Below, one piece after another: positions 12,431 to 21,079 of a stretch of 64,000 bases of DNA. Position 1 is the stretch's first letter, and each line of letters begins with the position of its first letter. The position numbers and the translations under genes were made by a program. The DNA is taken from assembly GCF_028309625.1 (NCBI RefSeq), contig NZ_JAQMHR010000002.1, positions 574,683 to 638,682 on the forward strand, in the 5' to 3' direction. This DNA is from Trichococcus sp. K1Tr. Its GTDB lineage: Bacteria > Bacillota > Bacilli > Lactobacillales > Aerococcaceae. The notes below the pieces were generated by a model. The model ran no database searches, was not told the origin of the DNA, and saw nothing but the letters and a program-made list of their open reading frames with translations.

Positions 12431-13846
12431 ATGGTGGAGTGGAGACTGGATCAGGATAGGGGCATGCCGCTCTATCAACAGCTGATGCAGCTGATCGAAG
12501 AGAAGATAAAAGCCGGCGATTTGGTCCCCGGTCGAGCCTTGCCGGCTGAACGCAAGCTGGCGGAGGAACTGCAGGTCAATCGGTCGACCGTCATCCGAGC
12601 ACTGGAAGAGCTGACGACGCAGGGGATCCTCATCCGCAAACGAGGCAGCGGGACGTTCGTGAATCCGAATAAATGGGGGATGCAGACAAGGCCCACCATC
12701 AATTGGCGGACTTCCTTGACGCCGGATAATCTTTCGGTGGACACCCCTTACCAAAGGAACGTTAAGCAGCTGTTGGCGCAGCACCGATCGCGCGAAATCC
12801 TGGATTTGGGGAATGGGGATTTGCCGAAGGACCTCTTGCCGGAACTGAAGATCCCGGATATTTCGTTGGGGGAAATGCTGCATGGGGAAGCCACCTTTAT
12901 CAGGGAGAACCGCGGGATCAAAGCGACAAGGGAAAGTGTCCAAAAACACCTGCAGACCGCTTACGGGATGGCTGTCCCCCTGGAGGAAATCTTCATCACT
13001 TCAGGAACCCAGCAATCACTGTTTTTGATCACGCAAGGTCTGTTGAAACCGGGGGATGCGATTGGCATCGAAGCACCCTCTTATTTCTATTCTTTGCGGC
13101 TTTTTCAGGCTGCCGGTCTGCGGATTATTCCGATTCCGATGGATGGCGAGGGAATGACCGTCAAGGGGCTCCAGGAAGCTTCTCTGCAGTACCCTCTGAA
13201 GATGATTTTTCTGAATCCGATTTTCCAGAATCCGACAGGTACAGTCATGAGTCCGGAGCGGAAACAGGCCATCCTTGATTATTGTTTGCTGAAGCGCATC
13301 CCGATTGTGGAGGATGATGCATACGGCAGCTTTGTTTTTGATGAAACGGTCGATAACCGTCCGTTGAAAAGCTTGGATAAACGGCAACAGGTGCTTTATC
13401 TGGGTTCCTTGTCCAAATTTGCCGGTCAGCATATCCGGATCGGATGGATGGTTGGGCCAGCCGCCATTATCCGGGAATTGGCCGACATTCGCGATCAGAT
13501 CGACTCCGGATTGAGTTTCTTGCCGCAACTGCTGGCTGACCATTATTTGGCGAGCGAAATCACTGAGCATCTCCCGATCATCGTTACGGCTTTGAAAGAG
13601 CGCGCCGACAAATTGCAGACCTGGCTCAGAAACAAATACGGGCAAGAGATAAGTTTTGAACCGACAAAAGGCGGCTACCATCTTTATTGTCGCTTCCCCA
13701 ATAAAACCGATGCCGAGATGGATGAATTGCTTCAGGAATTGTTGGAGGAAAAAGTGGTGGTGAAGGAAGGCATCCAATTCGGCGACCAAAAAAATGCAGT
13801 CCGTTTCAGTTTCGGTCATTTTGTTGAGCGGAATGCAAATTCATGA
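12431..13846 (+). CDS. pdxR: MocR-type regulator (GntR HTH + aminotransferase fold), probable PdxR
   Basis: 471 residues. The N-terminal GntR winged helix (about 1-75) has GRALPAERKLAEELQVNRSTVIRALEEL. A linker is followed by a fold-type I aminotransferase domain (about 110-465) with NPTGTVMSPERK and the PLP-lysine region GSLSKFAGQHIRIGW. MocR proteins sense PLP or a PLP-amino acid adduct. Its divergence from pdxST makes PdxR, the activator of PLP synthesis, the first choice. Since a 4-aminobutyrate-type aminotransferase gene lies downstream on the same strand, a GabR-like role is the alternative. Confidence 0.82.
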   Translation: MVEWRLDQDRGMPLYQQLMQLIEEKIKAGDLVPGRALPAERKLAEELQVNRSTVIRALEELTTQGILIRKRGSGTFVNPNKWGMQTRPTINWRTSLTPDNLSVDTPYQRNVKQLLAQHRSREILDLGNGDLPKDLLPELKIPDISLGEMLHGEATFIRENRGIKATRESVQKHLQTAYGMAVPLEEIFITSGTQQSLFLITQGLLKPGDAIGIEAPSYFYSLRLFQAAGLRIIPIPMDGEGMTVKGLQEASLQYPLKMIFLNPIFQNPTGTVMSPERKQAILDYCLLKRIPIVEDDAYGSFVFDETVDNRPLKSLDKRQQVLYLGSLSKFAGQHIRIGWMVGPAAIIRELADIRDQIDSGLSFLPQLLADHYLASEITEHLPIIVTALKERADKLQTWLRNKYGQEISFEPTKGGYHLYCRFPNKTDAEMDELLQELLEEKVVVKEGIQFGDQKNAVRFSFGHFVERNANS

Positions 13847-14164
13847 GTCCGTTTTGGAACGGAAATCCTTACATTTCCGCATCCGTTTGCTGGGCAATAT
13901 TCTTTAAATGAAATGAAAACGAAAAATAAATGGAGTTCCATGTCAGGAAACCTTCCGTAAAGATAACGGGAGGTTTTTTTGCTTGGAATGCTTTATGTAT
14001 CAAAGATATTGGTTGTTATTGCAACCTTGTTCCCAAGTCGATGTGAACGAAGCTGACATCGCATAACAGAAAATGTCCTATCCGGTGTCAAGAAATGTTT
14101 TTTGTTTGCCTGATTAATCTATATAATCAAACCATCGAAGTTACAAAAGATATGACAAGTATGC
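13847..14164. other. Intergenic region: terminator, palindrome and weak promoter
   Basis: A terminator occupies 13949-13980. GGTTGTTATTGCAACC (14011-14026) is an interrupted palindrome that could be an operator. TATAAT at 14122-14127 could be the -10 of the aminotransferase operon, but no convincing -35 was found. No small open frame with a ribosome site is seen. Confidence 0.5.
13949..13980 (+). terminator. Terminator after MocR-type regulator gene
   Basis: AACCTTCCGT and ACGGGAGGTT pair around a short loop and are followed by TTTTTTT. Confidence 0.85.
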
Positions 14165-14185
14165 ATGAAAAGGGGAGCGAGCGTC

Positions 14186-15580
14186 ATGACAGGAACAACA
14201 TCACTTACAGAAACAGAATTGAGATATCAATTGCCGGAAATCATCACTGCGGTATTGCCGGGGGAAAAGGCAACAGCCATACTGGCACGGAGATCTGAAG
14301 CAATCCCTCCTTCTTTGACATGCGTCTACCCGGTTGCGATCGCGAAAGCAGAGGGCGCCATCATCGAGGACGTTGACGGCAACCGCTTTTTGGATTGGGT
14401 CGGAGGCGTAGGCGTTCTGAATATCGGCCACCGCCACCCGAAAGTTGTGGAAGCGGTCAAGCAGCAGGAAAATGATTATTTTCATGCGATGATCAATATC
14501 CTTACGAGCGAAAAGTATATCGCATTGGCTGAAAAAATGAACGAGATCGTTCCGGTGAAGGGCTTCAAGAAGCGGACGTTCTTTGCGAACAGCGGTGCGG
14601 AAGCAATCGAGAATGGCGTGAAAGTGGCGAGAGCCTACACGAAACGTCCGAATGTCATCGTCTTCTCCGGTGCGTTCCATGGACGTACGCTTTTGACGAC
14701 GCATATGACTGCGAAAAAAGCCAACTCGATCGGCTTAGGGCCATTCCCGGATGGCATATTCCGAGTTGATTATCCGAACCTTTACCGCAAACCGGCCTAT
14801 TACACGGATGAAGAGGCAGTGGCCTACTACATCGAACGCATCAAACGCGCCTTTGATGAGTTGACGCCTGCCAGCCAAGTTGCTGCCATTGTATTCGAAC
14901 CGGTGCAGGGCGAGGGCGGCTTCATCCCGGCTCCGATCGAGTGGGTCAAAGCTGTCCGCCAGATCTGTGATGAAAATGGCATCATGATGATGACTGATGA
15001 AGTGCAGACCGGATTCGGGCGCACGGGCAAACTGTTCGCATCTTCCTATTACGAAGAAGTCGGCTGTGCACCGGATATTCTGTGTACGGCAAAATCAATC
15101 GCAGGCGGGTTCCCGCTCAGCGCCATCGTTGCCCGTGACGAAATCGTCAAAGGCATTGGCGGCGGATTGATCGGCGGCACCTTCGGAGGCAATTCGGTAT
15201 CCTGTGCGGCGGCGCTTGCGACGATCCAAGTCATCGAAGACGAAAACCTCTGCGAACGTTCATTGGAATTGGGTGCAGCTTACACTGCCCGCGTTGAGGA
15301 ATGGCAACAGCAATACAAAGAAATCGGCGATGTGCGCGGTTTGGGCGGCATGATCGGCGTCGAATTCATCAAAGATCGACTGACGAAGGAACCTGCTCCG
15401 GAATTGGTGAACGCGCTGATCCAGCATTGTGTACAGAACGGGCTGATCATCGAAAATGCGGGCACCTACGGGAATGTGGTCCGTTTTCTGGCCCCGTTGG
15501 TCATGACGGATAAACAGTTGGAAGCCGGCCTTGCCATCTTTGAAAATGCGATCGACGCTTTGTGCACCAAGTTAGCATAA
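14186..15580 (+). CDS. gabT: Class III aminotransferase, 4-aminobutyrate aminotransferase-like
   Basis: PLP-dependent omega-aminotransferase of 464 residues. ATG 14186 is chosen over an in-frame ATG at 14165 because GGGGAG lies 8 nt before it. Features include DVDGNRFLDWVGGVGVLNIGHRHP, the PLP phosphate segment FFANSGAEAIENGVKVAR, MMTDEVQTGFGRTGK with the cofactor Asp, and the Schiff-base Lys303 in CTAKSIAGGFPLSA. Family knowledge suggests transfer of an omega-amino group (4-aminobutyrate or a related diamine product) to 2-oxoglutarate, giving a semialdehyde. An iron alcohol dehydrogenase gene 26 nt downstream could reduce that aldehyde. No succinate-semialdehyde dehydrogenase is present, so the classical gabTD route is not complete here. 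Confidence 0.85.
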   Translation: MTGTTSLTETELRYQLPEIITAVLPGEKATAILARRSEAIPPSLTCVYPVAIAKAEGAIIEDVDGNRFLDWVGGVGVLNIGHRHPKVVEAVKQQENDYFHAMINILTSEKYIALAEKMNEIVPVKGFKKRTFFANSGAEAIENGVKVARAYTKRPNVIVFSGAFHGRTLLTTHMTAKKANSIGLGPFPDGIFRVDYPNLYRKPAYYTDEEAVAYYIERIKRAFDELTPASQVAAIVFEPVQGEGGFIPAPIEWVKAVRQICDENGIMMMTDEVQTGFGRTGKLFASSYYEEVGCAPDILCTAKSIAGGFPLSAIVARDEIVKGIGGGLIGGTFGGNSVSCAAALATIQVIEDENLCERSLELGAAYTARVEEWQQQYKEIGDVRGLGGMIGVEFIKDRLTKEPAPELVNALIQHCVQNGLIIENAGTYGNVVRFLAPLVMTDKQLEAGLAIFENAIDALCTKLA

Positions 15581-15606
15581 CTATCTGAAACCAATGGGGG
15601 AATTTT

Positions 15607-16794
15607 ATGTCACCGTCAGCTGAAATCATGGATTTTGAATTTTATAACCCTGTCCGGATCGCATTCGGAAGGGATCAGGTCAAAAAAATCGATAAGTTTG
15701 TGCCCAAAGATGCAAAAGTATTGATCACCTACGGAGGCGGCAGCGCCAAACGCTCAGGCACCTTCGACCGTGTCGTGGAGGCTCTGGGCGACAGGAAATG
15801 GGGGGAGTTCGGTGGAATTCCGGCGAACCCGGTCTTTGAATATCTGATGGATGCAGTCGAGAAAATCAAAACGGAAGGTTACACCTTCCTGATTGCGGTG
15901 GGCGGCGGCTCGGTCATCGACGGCACGAAATTCATCGCCGCAGCCAGCCTGTTTGAAGGCGATCCGATTGATATCTTCGCAAGCGGAGTCGGCAAAGGGC
16001 TGCCGGTCGAAAAGGCCATGCCTTTCGGGACAGTGTTGACGATTCCGGCGACATCTTCGGAAATGAACCCGATCACCGTAGTCAGCTTCGAGGAATTGCA
16101 GGCGAAGGTGAGCATCAAAAATGAGAACCTCTTTCCGACTTTTTCGATTCTAGAGCCCGAGTTGACGTACACGTTGCCGAAAAGGCAATTGGCGAACGGC
16201 CTATCCGATTCCTTTGTCCATGTCATGGAGAACTATTTGACCTATCCTGTCGGCGCAAAACTGCAGGATCGTTGGTCCGAAGGCATACTGCATACCTTCA
16301 TCGAAATCGGGCAGGAAGTCCTGGCGGATGAAGAAATAGACTACAACACGCGGGCGAATTTCATGTGGACAGTGACGAACGGTTTCAACGGTTTCACAGC
16401 TTCCGGGGTGCCGGGGGATTGGTCCAGCCATGCGTTGGGCTATGAAATCACAGCTTTGAACGGAACCGATCATGCCCGTACGCTTTCTGTCATCCTGCCT
16501 GCCACCATGAAGGTACGCAAAAATGAAAAATGGGATAAGTTGCTGCAGTACGCAGAGCGCGTATGGGGCGCCAATGCCGGCGATGAGGAAGAGCGGATCG
16601 ATTTTGGCATCCAAAAAACCGAGGAATTCTTCCGTTCGTTGGAAATGCCGACCCGTTTCAGTGAAATCGGCATCGAAGAAACGGACATCGACTATATGGT
16701 TGAGCAACTGGAAGTCCACAAGCGTGATCGCCTTTCGGAACGCGCTGACCAGACACTGGATGTCAGCAGAAAAATCTACGAAATGGCGCTATGA
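15607..16794 (+). CDS. Iron-containing alcohol dehydrogenase (YqhD/BDH-like)
   Basis: NAD(P)H-dependent aldehyde/alcohol oxidoreductase of 395 residues, group III iron ADH family. The nucleotide-binding region has TYGGGSAKRSG and VGGGSVIDGTK. Metal ligands can be read as Asp201 and His205 (LSDSFVHVMENY), His275 (SSHALGYEI) and His289 (GTDHARTLSV). The GGGS-K pattern around residue 40 resembles NADPH-using YqhD/butanol dehydrogenases. It is co-transcribed with the aminotransferase 26 nt upstream, so it may reduce the semialdehyde made by that enzyme to an omega-hydroxy acid. That coupling is inference from context. Confidence 0.88.
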   Translation: MSPSAEIMDFEFYNPVRIAFGRDQVKKIDKFVPKDAKVLITYGGGSAKRSGTFDRVVEALGDRKWGEFGGIPANPVFEYLMDAVEKIKTEGYTFLIAVGGGSVIDGTKFIAAASLFEGDPIDIFASGVGKGLPVEKAMPFGTVLTIPATSSEMNPITVVSFEELQAKVSIKNENLFPTFSILEPELTYTLPKRQLANGLSDSFVHVMENYLTYPVGAKLQDRWSEGILHTFIEIGQEVLADEEIDYNTRANFMWTVTNGFNGFTASGVPGDWSSHALGYEITALNGTDHARTLSVILPATMKVRKNEKWDKLLQYAERVWGANAGDEEERIDFGIQKTEEFFRSLEMPTRFSEIGIEETDIDYMVEQLEVHKRDRLSERADQTLDVSRKIYEMAL

Positions 16795-16817
16795 TAGGGC
16801 AAATTAATATGAAAAAT

Positions 16818-16863
16818 AATCCTATAAAAATCTCCGCTTAGGAGAACTTTTATAGGATTTTTC
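16818..16863 (+). terminator. Terminator of the aminotransferase-ADH operon
   Basis: A long stem (AATCCTATAAAAATCTCC with GGAGAACTTTTATAGGATT) with a 5-nt loop is followed by TTTTC. Confidence 0.9.
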
Positions 16864-16998
16864 ATGTCGTAATGACCAGTTATACAAAAGTTTTTATGAA
16901 GGCTCTCACATGATCTGACTAGATTATGGAAACTCATTTTATTATGCACCAGATGGATTTCATTAAGACATTAAAGATAAAATCATTATAAATTTTTA

Positions 16999-17027
16999 TT
17001 GACACGAGTTGGGGCTAATGTTATATT
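16999..17027 (+). promoter_or_regulatory. Sigma-A promoter of the ABC transporter operon
   Basis: TTGACA (16999-17004), a 17-nt spacer and TATATT (17022-17027). The predicted start (about 17034) is nearly 390 nt before the first gene, so the transcript has a very long leader that carries several palindromes. Confidence 0.8.
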
Positions 17028-17032
17028 GTTTG

Positions 17033-17046
17033 TGCAAACGATTCCA
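17033..17046 (+). promoter_or_regulatory. Catabolite-responsive element (cre) at transcription start
   Basis: TGCAAACGATTCCA agrees with the cre consensus at 12 of 14 positions and overlaps the predicted start site. CcpA binding here would repress. Confidence 0.6.
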
Positions 17047-17206
17047 ATCGGGCGAATATTGTAAGGAGATTATCTGCAGGCGAAATTTATAGAGATTAGA
17101 TAAATCGATTACTATATTTAAACCGTGATGAGAGGAGTGTTAATAATTCCATCTGCTTGTAATGCTAAAAATATTTTGTAATAAAAATACGCAAGTAATG
17201 CGTGTA

Positions 17207-17220
17207 TGCGTCTAGACGCA
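17207..17220. repeat. Perfect 14-bp palindrome in ABC operon leader
   Basis: TGCGTCTAGACGCA is a perfect inverted repeat, preceded by related TGCGTG and ACGCA fragments (17190-17205). It has no T-run and could be a protein-binding site of unknown type. Confidence 0.5.
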
Positions 17221-17247
17221 AGGTTTGGAATAATTTTTTTACCCCGT

Positions 17248-17265
17248 TGGTTTATCGTTAAACCA
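17248..17265. promoter_or_regulatory. LacI-type operator 1
   Basis: TGGTTTATCGTTAAACCA: 7-bp perfect arms around a central CG step, the form expected for a LacI/GalR-family repressor. Similar sites occur at 17385, 22800 and 22939 in the same locus, next to and within reach of the LacI-type gene at 21743-22771. Confidence 0.75.
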
Positions 17266-17347
17266 TAAAGGTGAGACTCGCTTTAGTTTTTAACCGGCTT
17301 TTTTGGAATGTGTTGATGCAATAATAATATAATCAACAAAAATATTA

Positions 17348-17363
17348 TCAACTTTAAAGTTGA
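17348..17363. repeat. Perfect 16-bp palindrome near operator 2
   Basis: TCAACTTTAAAGTTGA lies 22 bp upstream of the second operator. No matching site was found elsewhere in the window. Confidence 0.45.
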
Positions 17364-17384
17364 TTTATTAACAGCGCCTATTTT

Positions 17385-17398
17385 GTTTAGCGCTAAAC
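17385..17398. promoter_or_regulatory. LacI-type operator 2
   Basis: GTTTAGCGCTAAAC is a perfect 14-bp palindrome, 24 bp before the ATG of the first permease gene. Its position far downstream of the mapped promoter suggests roadblock repression or a second, unrecognised promoter. Confidence 0.75.
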
Positions 17399-17421
17399 CT
17401 TTGGTTAGAAGGGAGCTTTAA

Positions 17422-18390
17422 ATGGATAAAGAATTAACAGTAAGTGGGTACAGAACGAGGAGTTTGGAGGGGAAAGAAGCAAGAAAAAAACATTTTAGAA
17501 AAAAATTGCAAAAAAGTATGCCTTTGTATATATTACTGCTGCCATCAGTTGTCCTATTATTCTGTTTTACGTATCTTCCGATGTATGGTTTGGTAATTGC
17601 ATTTAAAGACTATTCTCCGTCGTTAGGTATTCTAGGTAGTCCATGGGTAGGTTTGGATCATTTTGTTCAGTATTTTAATTCTTACCAATTTGGATTTACT
17701 TTGACAAATACTTTAAGCATCAGTATGTATAGCATATTAATAGGATTTCCATTACCGATAATTTTGGCAATTTTGTGTAATCAGATAAGAGTAGAAAGAT
17801 TTAAAAAAATCTTTCAAGTTACCACCTATCTCCCTCACTTTATATCAACAATGGTAATGGCAGGGATGATATTAATCTTTTTATCCCCTAGTAATGGTTT
17901 AATTGCTAACGTTTTGAATTTGATAGGATTAGAAATGCCAAACTTATTATCCAATCCAACTGCGTTTAAAGATGTATATGTATGGAGTGACGTTTGGCAA
18001 CATGTAGGATGGGATAGTATAATTTATCTCGCTGCACTTTCTTCAATCGATCCTGCTTTTTATGAAGCTGCAGATATGGATGGCGCAAGCCGTTTGCAAA
18101 AGATAGTGCATATTGACTTACCATTATTATTACCAACTACAATGGTTCTATTAATATTAAGAGCAGGAAATATTTTAAATGTTGGTTTTGAAAAGGTTCT
18201 ATTACTTCAAAATCCGCTTAATCTTCCAGGAAGTGAGATAATTTCTACTTACGTATATAAAGTTGGTATGCAAAGCTTTCAATACAGCCTATCAACTGCA
18301 ATAGGTTTGTTCAACACGATAGTTAATCTTATAATTTTATTATTGGTGAACTGGATTTCTAAACGATTGACTAAAACAAGTCTATTTTAA
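17422..18390 (+). CDS. CUT1-type sugar ABC transporter permease, LplB-like
   Basis: Membrane permease of 322 residues with six predicted helices. The EAA loop, which docks the ATPase, reads YEAADMDGASRLQKIVHIDLPLL near residue 215. The basic N-terminus and FTYLPMYGLVIAFKDYSPSLGILGSPWVGLDHF match the LplB/YtcP subfamily that imports oligosaccharides and polysaccharide fragments. No ATP-binding subunit gene is in the locus, so a shared MsmX/MsiK-type ATPase encoded elsewhere is likely. Coding sequence is noticeably AT-rich compared with genes left of 16.8 kb. Confidence 0.9.
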   Translation: MDKELTVSGYRTRSLEGKEARKKHFRKKLQKSMPLYILLLPSVVLLFCFTYLPMYGLVIAFKDYSPSLGILGSPWVGLDHFVQYFNSYQFGFTLTNTLSISMYSILIGFPLPIILAILCNQIRVERFKKIFQVTTYLPHFISTMVMAGMILIFLSPSNGLIANVLNLIGLEMPNLLSNPTAFKDVYVWSDVWQHVGWDSIIYLAALSSIDPAFYEAADMDGASRLQKIVHIDLPLLLPTTMVLLILRAGNILNVGFEKVLLLQNPLNLPGSEIISTYVYKVGMQSFQYSLSTAIGLFNTIVNLIILLLVNWISKRLTKTSLF

Positions 18391-18404
18391 GAAAGGAGTA
18401 CGCA

Positions 18405-19316
18405 ATGGATTTAACAATAAAAAAAACAGAATATAAGAAAAAAAGAAAACTTACAGACACCCTTTTTGATATCGGCGTATATGGATTTGCTATTTTGTTA
18501 ATGCTTTTGATTATTTACCCATTATGGTTTGTAATAATTGCATCATTCAGCAATCCAGCAGAAGTTGCAAATGGAAATGTTTGGTTTTGGCCAAGTGAAT
18601 GGAAGTTAGACGGCTACATTGAACTGTTTAAGCAAGATATCATTTGGAGAAGTTATTTTAATACAATTATTTATACAGTTGTAGGAACCTTTGTTGCACT
18701 AGCGGTAAATATCCCAGCTGGTTATGCATTATCTCGAAAGGATTTAGTCGGAAGAAAATGGATTTCATTGTTCTATATTATTCCGATGTTTGTAGGCGGG
18801 GGACTCATTCCCACCTATTTGATTATTAAGGAATTTGGTTTATTAGATACGTTCTGGGTAATGGTTTTACCTTTTGCAGTATCCACTTTCAATATCATCA
18901 TCGCTCGAACCTTTTTTAGCACGAGTCTTCCTGAGGGTTTGTGGGAAGCAGCTCAAATTGATGGATGTAATACGTTCAGATATTTTTTCAGTTTTGTTAT
19001 CCCTTTATCAAAGGCAATTTTAGCGGTAATTGGTTTGTGGACTGCCGTTGGGATATGGAATTCTTGGTTTAACGCTTTAATTTATTTAACAAACGAAGAT
19101 TTGCAACCGCTACAACTAGTATTAAGAAGAATTTTGATTGCAAACGAATCTTTATTAGGAGCTACATCTGGGAGTCTTGCTACTGAATTAAGGCAATTAT
19201 CAGATATGATGAAATATGCTGCAATCGTAGTTTCGACATTGCCGATTATGTGCTTGTATCCTTTTTTACAAAAATATTTCAACCAAGGTGTTATGATCGG
19301 ATCGATCAAGGAATAG
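18405..19316 (+). CDS. CUT1-type sugar ABC transporter permease, LplC/YtcP-like
   Basis: Second membrane permease, 303 residues and six helices. The EAA motif is WEAAQIDGCNTFRYFFSFVIPLSKAI near residue 185. It starts 14 nt after the first permease with AAAGGAG as ribosome site. The C-terminal PFLQKYFNQGVMIGSIKE is typical of the LplC branch. It would form the heterodimeric channel with the preceding gene product. It shares the AT-rich composition. Confidence 0.9.
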   Translation: MDLTIKKTEYKKKRKLTDTLFDIGVYGFAILLMLLIIYPLWFVIIASFSNPAEVANGNVWFWPSEWKLDGYIELFKQDIIWRSYFNTIIYTVVGTFVALAVNIPAGYALSRKDLVGRKWISLFYIIPMFVGGGLIPTYLIIKEFGLLDTFWVMVLPFAVSTFNIIIARTFFSTSLPEGLWEAAQIDGCNTFRYFFSFVIPLSKAILAVIGLWTAVGIWNSWFNALIYLTNEDLQPLQLVLRRILIANESLLGATSGSLATELRQLSDMMKYAAIVVSTLPIMCLYPFLQKYFNQGVMIGSIKE

Positions 19317-19336
19317 ACAACAGAGGAGGAAAAAAA

Positions 19337-20905
19337 GTGATTAATAAAAAATTTACGACATTCATTACATTTGGAGCAACGTTAGGCGTTTTGGCAGGTT
19401 GTAGTGATACAGCAAAAAGTGAAGAAGAGGCGCTAGCGACTGAGAGCGGTGACTATTCTATTGCCACAGTAAGATGGTCAGACTGGGGGGATGAATTTGT
19501 AAAAGGGTTTGTTGAGGAGACTGAAGAAAAAGCTGGTATAGAAATTGACTGGGAAATTTACTTGAATTCTGACTGGGGCGATAAGAAAGCCGTTTTAATG
19601 GCGGGTGGAGATTTACCAGATGCATTTTTGGGCTCTAATGCGCTAAGCGATGCTGAAATCGCTCAATTTTCAGATATGTTTATTCCACTGGAAGATTTAA
19701 TTGAAGAAAATATGCCTAACTTAGTAGCTGCTATGGCTGAAGATCCGCAGTTGCGAGCAATAAGTACCTCTCCTGATGGACATATTTATAGCCTCCCAAC
19801 TAAACTGCCACTTCGCCCAGTTGCCGGTAATCAAATGTTTATCAACCAACAATGGCTAGATAATTTAGGGTTAGAAATGCCAGATACCGTAGAAGAATTT
19901 GAAATGGTATTAAAAGCTTTCAAGGAGCAAGACGCTAATGGAAATGGAGATCCTAATGATGAAATTCCCTTTTCATCGGATGGCGCAGACGTATTGAGTT
20001 TCTTATTGCCTTTTGGAATGACCAAGGGGGTTAATGATAATCGCGGATTGCTTGCTCTAAGAAATGATGAAACAGTTTATTTACCAACTAGTGATGGCTA
20101 TCGCGATGGAATAGCATGGATGCATAAAGCATATCAAGATGGTTTAGTAGATCCAGAACTTTTTACTCATGATGCTTCAATGTCTCTAGCAAAACGTCAA
20201 AACAAAGATATTTCTTTAGTTGGTGTATCAGCCGGATGGACGCCAGATGCTGTTTTTGGTCCGAATAAAGATGAATATGTTGCTCTTACGCCATTACAAG
20301 GTCCTGACGGTACTCGATATGTGCATACAGATGCAGCAGTTTATTCCAGAAGAGAGCTATTAGTTACTACTGAAGCTGAGAACCCTGCTAAGTTACTTCA
20401 ATGGGCAGATCAATTTTATACTGAAGATGCAAGCATTCAAACATTTTATGGATCATTTGGATTAGCCGTGGATAAAGAAGAAGACGGAACATATACTGTC
20501 CTTGCTCCTCCAGAAGGTGAATCAGCTGATACTTTTGCTTGGGTCAATTCATTTAGAGATTTTGGTCCGAAGTATATCTCCGAAGGTTTTAATGATAAAG
20601 TTACCTTAAATGAAGAGAGCGGAGACGGCTTAAAATTAAAATTAGATGCTGAAATTAATCAATACGCTACTGAACAGTATCCAAGTGTCGTTTATACATC
20701 TGAAGAACTTGGTCGTTTATCTACTTTGAATGTTGATATTGGTTCATATGTATCATCTATGCAAGCTAAATGGATTGTTGAAGGCGGAGTAGAGGAAGAA
20801 TGGGACACTTATATGTCTACGTTGGAAAAAATGGGCTATGACGAATTTATGGAAATTCAACAAACAGCTTTAGAAAGATACCAAAGTAATCTTGTAAATA
20901 ATTAA
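19337..20905 (+). CDS. Extracellular sugar-binding lipoprotein of the ABC transporter (LplA-like)
   Basis: Substrate-binding lipoprotein, 522 residues from GTG 19337 with GAGGAGG 8 nt upstream. The frame extends further 5' into the permease gene but without a start signal. The signal peptide ends in lipobox VLAGC (Cys17). The mature part is acidic and Trp-rich and has the DANGNGDPNDEIPF calcium-loop-like motif seen in LplA/YtcQ-type proteins for large oligosaccharides. The size (over 500 residues) also fits that subgroup rather than MalE-type binders. Exact ligand unknown. Confidence 0.88.
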   Translation: MINKKFTTFITFGATLGVLAGCSDTAKSEEEALATESGDYSIATVRWSDWGDEFVKGFVEETEEKAGIEIDWEIYLNSDWGDKKAVLMAGGDLPDAFLGSNALSDAEIAQFSDMFIPLEDLIEENMPNLVAAMAEDPQLRAISTSPDGHIYSLPTKLPLRPVAGNQMFINQQWLDNLGLEMPDTVEEFEMVLKAFKEQDANGNGDPNDEIPFSSDGADVLSFLLPFGMTKGVNDNRGLLALRNDETVYLPTSDGYRDGIAWMHKAYQDGLVDPELFTHDASMSLAKRQNKDISLVGVSAGWTPDAVFGPNKDEYVALTPLQGPDGTRYVHTDAAVYSRRELLVTTEAENPAKLLQWADQFYTEDASIQTFYGSFGLAVDKEEDGTYTVLAPPEGESADTFAWVNSFRDFGPKYISEGFNDKVTLNEESGDGLKLKLDAEINQYATEQYPSVVYTSEELGRLSTLNVDIGSYVSSMQAKWIVEGGVEEEWDTYMSTLEKMGYDEFMEIQQTALERYQSNLVNN

Positions 20906-20952
20906 TAATAACTTCTTTTAGTCATCACACGAAGTATTTGAAAAAATAGTTC

Positions 20953-20993
20953 CAGACAGCCAATTGAGATAGAGGCTATCAAATGGCTGTCTG
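20953..20993 (+). repeat. Stem-loop after the binding-protein gene
   Basis: CAGACAGCCA and TGGCTGTCTG pair, and inner bases TTGA/GATAG with CTATC/AAA extend the stem with one asymmetry. It has no T-run and lies within the operon before the YesL-like gene. It may stabilise upstream mRNA or reduce read-through, a common arrangement after binding-protein genes. Confidence 0.65.
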
Positions 20994-21079
20994 TGTCCTA
21001 TGTATTAATTAAAAAAAGTGCTTTAAAATGTATAAAAACAGAAAGATCGGCAGGACTTGAAAAAAATGGAGAGAACAAT

